A DNA stretch of 39,994 nucleotides. It comes from Alteromonadaceae bacterium. Lineage in GTDB: Bacteria > Pseudomonadota > Gammaproteobacteria > Enterobacterales > Alteromonadaceae. The notes below the pieces were generated by a model, which worked only from the letters and a program-made list of their open reading frames with translations, ran no database searches and was not told the origin of the DNA. Shown here in pieces: positions 16,620 through 22,576 of the stretch (positions are counted from its first letter, which is position 1; each line of letters begins with the position of its first letter). Location of the stretch: contig JALUXV010000478.1 of the NCBI GenBank assembly GCA_027013165.1, positions 1-39,994 on the forward strand, read 5' to 3'. A program made the position numbers and the translations under genes.

Positions 16620-18703
16620 TGCGCTTCCTCGCTACGAGAGTCCTGTAGCTGGATCATCGCCAGTCGATTAACATTGAATTGCTCACTTAAATAGCTTTTT
16701 CTGTCAGCAATAGCAGAGCGCACATCCTCAGTAAGCACATTTTCCAAAGCCGTAATTAAAGACTCTGTAGTGTTTAAATGCTCTTGAAGCTGTTGTTCAA
16801 TGTCATCTAGACGCTGTCGTTCTCGTTGATTCACCTGTTCTTGAGTAAGCAATGCAGTAAAAGAATCATGTTTTTCATTCGCCTGCGCTAGCAAACCAGC
16901 AAGCCCCTTCAAATGTTGATAAGTTTCCCACTTCGCTTTTGGATATTGTTCGTGTAATTCCCACAATAGAATACCCATGAGCCTATCCAGTCTGGTGGCA
17001 TAAGCTGGCCGTAACTCCCTATTTTCAAAAGCTAAGGTTTCTGCGACTAAGGTTTTGATATTTTGTGCTTTTAGTAACCGCGTTAGTCCACTGCGTTGAT
17101 CGGGCGATGCAAATACTGCCAGCCCGGAAAGTAAATCATTAATATTGTCTGCGCTTTGAATGTCAGCATTGGCCGCGTTTACCATCGATTGGATTGATTC
17201 ATATTCAGACGCTAACTCTGCTATCTGTTGTTGAACGTAGTTTCCAGAGCTTTGAACAACACGGTTTTGATGAACCTGATCTCGCTCATCTAAGAGCTGA
17301 TGAAAAATTCCAATATCCTTCTTTTGTTCAAGGAGTTGGTTGCGGATGGCATACAGCGACGCTAAATCATTAAATCGATGAGATTGAGCCAAATCGGTGT
17401 CTTCTGTTTCTTCTGTTTCTTCTTTATCTCCGTTATCGACATTGTTAAGCAGTGATAGGAAAATATCGTGGTGAGAATCTGGCCAAACAATAGCACCCGG
17501 CTCAGTACTCTTTTCTTCCTCTAGAGCCTCGTCGCCATCGTTACCCAATGCTTGCACTTGACGAGTTATCTCACGCCAGTACCCCTGAACTTCTACGGCG
17601 TTCAATAAGATGTCTAAATCGTTCATTGACTGGGATATGTTTTGGTTGAGTTTGGCCAGCGTCTCAAACGCCTGCACTTCTCCACCTTGCCTCGAGTAGC
17701 CCACCGCCAATGCATGTGTTGCCTGCAAGGTAAACATATTCACTGGTTGAGATGACAGATAGGACCAAATCCCCATAGCGCTTGGCCAATCACCGGATTG
17801 AGCGAGTTTCCATGCGTAATTGAGCAGGACTTCATGGTGTCTAGTGGCTAACCGAGTATCGTTTGGATTGAGGTTTGATAACGCAACCAGTGCCTCAGAC
17901 AATTTGCCTTGAGATAACAGTAGTTGACCTTGAGTCAGATAAACCTCGTTGAGCAAGGCTTCTCGTTCTTCTTCGGTCACTGAACTATCTTCGGGTAATT
18001 GCCACCATTTAACCCAATCAAAAAGGCCGCCGATAGCTGATGATTCTTGCAAACCTAGATGTAAGGTTTCTTCTATTAGTTTGAATGCAATAAGTGCACT
18101 TTCTGTATCTCCGTTGATATGCGAAACCACACCTTCGTTGTAGTGCAAATATTGCTGATTAATGTGTTCACTGGGGATAGCATCCTTGAACTTTTTCACA
18201 TCACCTTGACCGAGCGCCAAGCTCGCCTGCGCTCCTTCATAGTTCAGTGTATACCACTGCGCTGGCGTAAGAAGAGCTTCGATATCACTGCTATCGGTGA
18301 CATCCGTAAACTGCTCATAGTTTGCGAGTCCTTGTTGCGATCTACCTTGAGAAAAGTTGAGCCTAGCAAGCCAGTAAAGCGCCAAAGGTTCATTGTGATC
18401 GCTGAGCGCTTCTTGGTTCAAATGTCTTTGGGCTAACTCAGGCATGTCGTACGACAAGGCAATGCCACCCTCTAACAAATCCAAAGTTTTGCCTTGTGCC
18501 TCACTCACGCCTTTGAACTTGGCAAGTGACAAGGCACTCAAACTCAACAAAGGGTCATCGTTGTAAAGGGAATACACCGCGGTGCCAAAATGAGCGGTTT
18601 CAATGGGGGTTGCTTCTTCAGTATCCGATAACTCAGCCATTGCCCAAGCACTGCCCAATGTGCAAACGGCGTAGAGTGAATGAGTAAAAAGTCGTTGAAC
18701 CAT
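16616..18703 (-). CDS. Periplasmic TPR/coiled-coil protein
   Basis: Exported helical protein of about 695 residues. The signal peptide is MVQRLFTHSLYAVCTLGSAWAMA. The N-terminal half has TPR-like units (LALYWLARLNFSQGRSQQGLANYEQF, YLTQGQLLLSQGKLSEALVAL). An acidic linker (EETEETEDTD, near residue 430) leads to a C-terminal half rich in Gln/Glu heptad-like stretches, probably coiled coil. A GTG at 18715 is possible. ATG 18703 is preferred because AGGTGAAG lies eight bases upstream and it gives a better signal peptide. It resembles the GltC class in size and type; no sequence identity is claimed. Confidence 0.82.
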   Translation of the reverse strand: MVQRLFTHSLYAVCTLGSAWAMAELSDTEEATPIETAHFGTAVYSLYNDDPLLSLSALSLAKFKGVSEAQGKTLDLLEGGIALSYDMPELAQRHLNQEALSDHNEPLALYWLARLNFSQGRSQQGLANYEQFTDVTDSSDIEALLTPAQWYTLNYEGAQASLALGQGDVKKFKDAIPSEHINQQYLHYNEGVVSHINGDTESALIAFKLIEETLHLGLQESSAIGGLFDWVKWWQLPEDSSVTEEEREALLNEVYLTQGQLLLSQGKLSEALVALSNLNPNDTRLATRHHEVLLNYAWKLAQSGDWPSAMGIWSYLSSQPVNMFTLQATHALAVGYSRQGGEVQAFETLAKLNQNISQSMNDLDILLNAVEVQGYWREITRQVQALGNDGDEALEEEKSTEPGAIVWPDSHHDIFLSLLNNVDNGDKEETEETEDTDLAQSHRFNDLASLYAIRNQLLEQKKDIGIFHQLLDERDQVHQNRVVQSSGNYVQQQIAELASEYESIQSMVNAANADIQSADNINDLLSGLAVFASPDQRSGLTRLLKAQNIKTLVAETLAFENRELRPAYATRLDRLMGILLWELHEQYPKAKWETYQHLKGLAGLLAQANEKHDSFTALLTQEQVNQRERQRLDDIEQQLQEHLNTTESLITALENVLTEDVRSAIADRKSYLSEQFNVNRLAMIQLQDSRSEEAQ

Positions 18704-18715
18704 AGCGAACTTCAC

Positions 18716-19306
18716 CTAAAGGACAACTGCACTGAACTCAGGCTGCTGTTTAGCCGGTGAATCAACAATTTGCAACTCTACCGCTTGCGGGTCGTCGTCT
18801 TTCTCAAACTGTATGCTTACTGCACGTTTGTAAGGACGGTTTTCCGGCCCTATGCCCACAAAAAACGCGGTGAGTTTATGTTCCCCTTGGGGAATATTTC
18901 CTAAGTACAAACGTTGTACACCTCCTCTGTGGAGCGCGTTTATCTGGCGTTCGGTATACAAATAGTGGGTAGCAACCTCATCATCAATTTTTAACTCAAC
19001 AGCATCCAGTGTGAAGAAAGTACCCACATCAACCGACAAATAAACCGCTAACTGACTACTTGAGGGAAACAATAAGTCTTCCTCTAAAATGAATAGGTCT
19101 CGATTCAGGGTTATCAGCGCTTTTTTCAAGTCTTCAATTTGAGATGAGAGTGGTTGAGCGTCTTGCACTGTGGTTTGGGCTTTCGCTACAAATGACGCCA
19201 CATTCAACACAATCGCTAAAATCAACGCCATGATCAAAGAACAATGAGTGAGTCCAATGCGTTTCAAAAAAGTTTGTGGTTTAGCGTGAGCTTTGTTGTT
19301 TTTCAT
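18716..19306 (-). CDS. Membrane-anchored protein of unknown function
   Basis: I do not recognise a named family. About 196 residues: a basic N-terminus, a hydrophobic stretch (LIMALILAIVLNVASFVAKA) that is a signal peptide or anchor, then a short heptad-like helix (SSQIEDLKKALITLNRDLFILEEDLL). The rest is mostly beta, ending in a sandwich-like region (VQRLYLGNIPQGEHKLTAFFVGIGPENRPYKRAVSIQFEKDDDPQAVEL), PEGA-like in feel. The longer frame starts at GTG 19342. ATG 19306 is chosen because GAGG lies eight bases upstream and the DUF3570 stop is just before it. A GTG at 19309 is an alternative. It is co-transcribed with the TPR genes. Confidence 0.78.
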   Translation of the reverse strand: MKNNKAHAKPQTFLKRIGLTHCSLIMALILAIVLNVASFVAKAQTTVQDAQPLSSQIEDLKKALITLNRDLFILEEDLLFPSSSQLAVYLSVDVGTFFTLDAVELKIDDEVATHYLYTERQINALHRGGVQRLYLGNIPQGEHKLTAFFVGIGPENRPYKRAVSIQFEKDDDPQAVELQIVDSPAKQQPEFSAVVL

Positions 19307-19316
19307 CACATTTACC

Positions 19317-20450
19317 TCAGTACCAGATAGACACGTAAGCACGAATCACACTGGCCGAGAAGCCAAACAGCGCTTCTTCACCAACGGCCTCGCCAGTGGT
19401 CACATCACGGAAATTGTCATAATCGAATTGCATGTAGTCGTACTCAATATTGAAGGTGCTTTTTTCTAAAAAGAACGACTGAGAAAAGGCCCATTGGTAC
19501 GTGATACCAATGCCGCCCGACATACCTGAGTAGGTAGATAATTCTTTGTCGCGGGCCATGTAAGTAAACTCATCAGCGCGGGTAAATAGGTCCTGATAGA
19601 AGTTGGCTTGCTCTTGTTGGTAGAAACGTACATGAGCATCTATGATCCACGCGTCGCCAAAGGTATGGATGTAACCCAACTTAATATTACTGGCTTCAAT
19701 ACCCCAGGTATCTGAGTAGTAACGCACATCGCCATAAATACTGGCACGGTAGGGTAAGTAGTAATTGGTATTTATCGAGAACGCATTACTCACTCGAGTG
19801 TTCGGGTATATCTCTGTTGTAAAAGCAAATCCGCGAGCGCTGTCATCGTCTAAGTAGCGAATAGCGCGATAAGGGTTGTTGAGATAACCTTGGTCTGACA
19901 CGTTTTCAGCATTAAACCCCATGATCCAGTTCTTAGAGATCACTTGAGTCAGTCCAACTCCAAACTTTTGTCGCTGGGCCTCTTCGAGAAAGTTAAGGTC
20001 TCCGCGACGACGCACTTCATCCTCGCCTCGGGAATAGCTCATCGACAAGGTGGTTAGGTCACCAAAGAAATCTTGGCTGATGCCTAGGTGATAACTGTTG
20101 GCTTCAAAGTCATTCTCACTGGAGTTGGTAAAACTCACGTTGACCAGTGTTTTATTGTGCAGAAAGTCTGCACCTAAGGTAGCTTCCGTTCTTTCTTCCT
20201 GATATTCACTGGCTTGTGCACGCACATCAATGGATGCGCCCGAGATTGTATCGACGTAATAGTTAGCCGAAAACGACACGGTGTTGCCTACTTTTTTACG
20301 CAGTAATATTGACGGACCATCAATGGTTACACCGTCACCCGAGTAGCTGTGATACATGGCATCGGAGCGGTCTTCGGGTAACACTGCGCCCGTTGTTGTG
20401 ACGCTTACAAAGAGCAGAGTTGCAAGCAAGGCATATTTAGTTACAACCAC
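19317..20450 (-). CDS. DUF3570 outer-membrane beta-barrel protein
   Basis: Exported protein of about 377 residues with a signal peptide (VVTKYALLATLLFVSVTTTGAV) and a body of alternating strands rich in aromatic residues, ending in an aromatic residue (SIWY), as in outer-membrane barrels. The N-terminal block GDGVTIDGPSILLRKKVGNTVSFSANYYVD is typical of DUF3570. A DTISGAS string (residues 67-73 from this start) resembles the ApbE flavinylation motif. The chosen start is GTG 20450, five bases after AGGAGG and overlapping the DUF4266 stop by 14 bases; the frame runs on to 20528 inside DUF4266. DUF3570 usually pairs with DUF4266, as here. Confidence 0.85.
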   Translation of the reverse strand: MVVTKYALLATLLFVSVTTTGAVLPEDRSDAMYHSYSGDGVTIDGPSILLRKKVGNTVSFSANYYVDTISGASIDVRAQASEYQEERTEATLGADFLHNKTLVNVSFTNSSENDFEANSYHLGISQDFFGDLTTLSMSYSRGEDEVRRRGDLNFLEEAQRQKFGVGLTQVISKNWIMGFNAENVSDQGYLNNPYRAIRYLDDDSARGFAFTTEIYPNTRVSNAFSINTNYYLPYRASIYGDVRYYSDTWGIEASNIKLGYIHTFGDAWIIDAHVRFYQQEQANFYQDLFTRADEFTYMARDKELSTYSGMSGGIGITYQWAFSQSFFLEKSTFNIEYDYMQFDYDNFRDVTTGEAVGEEALFGFSASVIRAYVSIWY

Positions 20451-20691
20451 AACCACCTCCTGCGCCACCATCTGCGCCACGAGCTCCTTCTCTCGCCTCA
20501 AAAACGTGTTTGGTATAAGCGGCAGCAATTGGGTTGCGATTCATACTCATGATTGGGTCGGCCAGGCAGCTTCGCTCGTATGGTTTAACCCAAGGCTCGA
20601 TATCGCTGAGCGCAGTGAGCGTGTTCGCACAACCTGAACAAATGAGGGTCAAAAAGGCAATAATGAGCAGTCGGTAAGAGTAACTTTTCAT
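20437..20691 (-). CDS. DUF4266 small lipoprotein with Gly-Cys tail
   Basis: Exported lipoprotein of 84 residues: signal peptide with lipobox-like ICSGC (Cys21, followed by Ala), the conserved block SDIEPWVKPYERSCLADPIM, and a helix AAAYTKHVFEAREG. A Gly-rich tail ends GGAGGGCGCN, with two Cys near the very C-terminus. It begins two bases after the TlpA gene and overlaps the DUF3570 start. The function of the family is unknown to me. The exposed Cys-Gly-Cys tail beside a thioredoxin suggests a redox-active or metal- or cofactor-binding end. Confidence 0.88.
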   Translation of the reverse strand: MKSYSYRLLIIAFLTLICSGCANTLTALSDIEPWVKPYERSCLADPIMSMNRNPIAAAYTKHVFEAREGARGADGGAGGGCGCN

Positions 20692-20693
20692 GA

Positions 20694-21218
20694 CTATTCT
20701 CTTAGCAGTAACTTGATGGCTTTTTCGTACTGCTTCTCGTCACCCGATTTGTAACCTTTGTGGATTAGGCGAGTATCACCATTTCGGTCAATCATCACAG
20801 TGGTGGGCATAGCAGATACATCATACAGCTCACTCACATCACCGTTTGGGTCGTAAAGTACGGGAAAGCTAATATCCATATCTGCCAGCATGGACTGTGC
20901 CTTCGCCGAATCGTCATCCACATTAACGGCTAGCACGGTAACCCCCAAGTCCACATAGTCTTGATATAGGGCTTCAAAGGCCGGAAGCTCCTCGCGACAC
21001 GGCCCACACCAAGAGGCCCAAAAGTTAACGATAACGATATTGCCCACCTCTTCAGCAAGACGAAGATTATTGCCATCCCGACTTTTCAGGGTGAAATCAG
21101 GTGCAGGCATATTTACTTGTGGCTCGTCAGCTTCTGTTGATGTAGCCAAGGTAACGCCAAACAGAAATATGACGATAAGTGCAAAACTGGAGGTTCGATT
21201 GAGCGATTTTAGTTTCAT
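20694..21218 (-). CDS. TlpA-like periplasmic thioredoxin
   Basis: Exported thiol-disulfide oxidoreductase of 174 residues. The signal peptide (SSFALIVIFLFGVTLATS) is followed by an AhpC/TSA-Redoxin type fold with NFWASWCGPCREELPAFEAL holding the WCGPC active site, and the cis-Pro loop SAMPTTVMIDRNG. Family members such as TlpA, ResA and CcmG keep thiols of apocytochromes or other exported proteins reduced. With haem proteins in the same operon and a Cys-tailed DUF4266 directly downstream, these are the most likely clients (inferred). Confidence 0.93.
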   Translation of the reverse strand: MKLKSLNRTSSFALIVIFLFGVTLATSTEADEPQVNMPAPDFTLKSRDGNNLRLAEEVGNIVIVNFWASWCGPCREELPAFEALYQDYVDLGVTVLAVNVDDDSAKAQSMLADMDISFPVLYDPNGDVSELYDVSAMPTTVMIDRNGDTRLIHKGYKSGDEKQYEKAIKLLLRE

Positions 21219-21227
21219 TGTTAGCCC

Positions 21228-21863
21228 CTAGAAGAAGTAAGTTGCACCGAGGGTGTACTGGAGGTTATGCGTGTTTTTTTCTTCGCCTATCAGTTCACTG
21301 TTGAAAATGTGATCTTTTACATCGAGACGTAGCGCAAAATAGTCTGTAAGCAGAACCCGATAGCCCGCTCCCAAAGTCACGGTAAACTGACTTTCATCAC
21401 CAAAATCTGTACTACCGCCACCAAGCGTAAGGAAAAAATCAGTATTGAATACATGCCCCTCAGTCAGGAACAACTCACCATTAAAGTTGTACCCTACCGA
21501 TAGATCGTAATAGGTGTAATCACGTTGCTCGTCGGTCAAAAATGGGGCACCGCCCGAAAGTATTTCAAAGCTTGTTTGCCCCGCGGTTGCAGTTGCATAG
21601 CTTGCCTCTGCAAAAATGTTCTCGGTAACGTGGTACCCCAAAGTCACTCCAACCACTGAGGATGTGGAAAAGTCTTCGATACTTATTTGGCCAGCAAACA
21701 CACCGATTTCGATATTTTCACTGTCTATGTCGGCTTCTCTGATTTCTCGGCGATCTAAATTTGGTTCAATCACTGGAGACGCGGATTGTTGTGAAAAAGC
21801 GTCTGAGACAGGCAACAATGCCGCCGCGCCCATTAAAAAAATACGGATAGTCCTAGCGTCCAT
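21228..21863 (-). CDS. Outer-membrane beta-barrel protein
   Basis: Exported small barrel of 211 residues with signal peptide MDARTIRIFLMGAAALLPVSDAF. The body alternates strands (IEIGVFAGQISIEDFSTSSVVGVTLGYHVTENIFAEASY) and ends in YFF, the usual C-terminal aromatic signature for BAM insertion. It is a paralogue of the SH3-containing barrel upstream (shared GVFAG...TAxNI..E pattern). The ATG at 21863 has GAGGAG eight bases before it and overlaps the previous gene by 31 bases. An internal ATG at 21833 lacks a ribosome site. It resembles barrels that occur in Myxococcus-type gliding clusters (OMP_myx_plus type, from memory). Confidence 0.82.
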   Translation of the reverse strand: MDARTIRIFLMGAAALLPVSDAFSQQSASPVIEPNLDRREIREADIDSENIEIGVFAGQISIEDFSTSSVVGVTLGYHVTENIFAEASYATATAGQTSFEILSGGAPFLTDEQRDYTYYDLSVGYNFNGELFLTEGHVFNTDFFLTLGGGSTDFGDESQFTVTLGAGYRVLLTDYFALRLDVKDHIFNSELIGEEKNTHNLQYTLGATYFF

Positions 21864-22573
21864 TGATTTAACTCCTCTAGTTCATCTCGCGCGGTTAGCG
21901 CTGTTAATCGTTTGTACTCAGCTCGTGCTACGAAATTGTGGGTGAGGTAATAGCGAACCCCTACGCCCACTTCGAGTAAATCACTGACCCGAGACTCATC
22001 TCCGCTCTCTACCAAGGTGGCACTGGGCTCGGTATTTATTTGCCCTGCGCCAATAGAAAAGTAAGGACTCACGCGCCATTCAGGAAAGGTGTAATGTTGA
22101 ACGCGCACTAGCCAAATTCGATTGTCTGAAAAATTGCCTAAGGCTTGTGTTGCACTTAGCTCTGCAGCAATGTTGTCGGTAAACGCCCACGCCGCGGTTA
22201 CAGAGAGCGCAGCAACATCGTTGAGCTTTCCAGCGAACACACCAAACTCCCAACGTCGGTTTTGGTAGCCGTCAAAGCTGCTTTCAGCGAGTTGTAATGT
22301 TTGTTCGTTCAGATCCAAGGTGGCAGCGAGTGCAGATTGGGCGACCCAACCTTCAATGCCGTCTGCCGTGCGCACCTTGTACCAAGCGGTGTGAGATTTG
22401 ATCACAGTGATGGTTTCACCGCGGGCAATCGAGTTAAAAATAGGAAACTCTCGCGCCGGCCCCGTATGCATATCAGCGTAGGGTTCAACGACTTTGACAA
22501 CGAGCTCATCAGCCTTTACCGAACCTACGTGAGCACTAAATACAATAATGAGAACGAGGATAATGTACTGCAT
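21833..22573 (-). CDS. SH3-domain plus outer-membrane beta-barrel protein
   Basis: Exported two-domain protein of 246 residues: signal peptide (MQYIILVLIIVFSAHVGSVKA), a bacterial SH3 domain at about 24-83 (VVEPYADMHTGPAREFPIFN...WYKVRTADGIEGWVAQSAL), then a small barrel (RRWEFGVFAGKLNDVAALSV...) ending LGLSVFF. Bacterial SH3 domains commonly bind peptidoglycan or peptides, so this could link the outer membrane to the wall. AGGA lies about seven bases before ATG, three bases after the large dihaem gene. The SH3-barrel fusion and its paralogue in tandem suggest a hetero-complex. Confidence 0.82.
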   Translation of the reverse strand: MQYIILVLIIVFSAHVGSVKADELVVKVVEPYADMHTGPAREFPIFNSIARGETITVIKSHTAWYKVRTADGIEGWVAQSALAATLDLNEQTLQLAESSFDGYQNRRWEFGVFAGKLNDVAALSVTAAWAFTDNIAAELSATQALGNFSDNRIWLVRVQHYTFPEWRVSPYFSIGAGQINTEPSATLVESGDESRVSDLLEVGVGVRYYLTHNFVARAEYKRLTALTARDELEELNQWTLGLSVFF

Positions 22574-22576
22574 AGC

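Noticed and set aside
18716-19306. AraC-type regulator
   Set aside because: No helix-turn-helix is visible; the protein has an N-terminal membrane segment and a beta-rich body, so it is an envelope protein.
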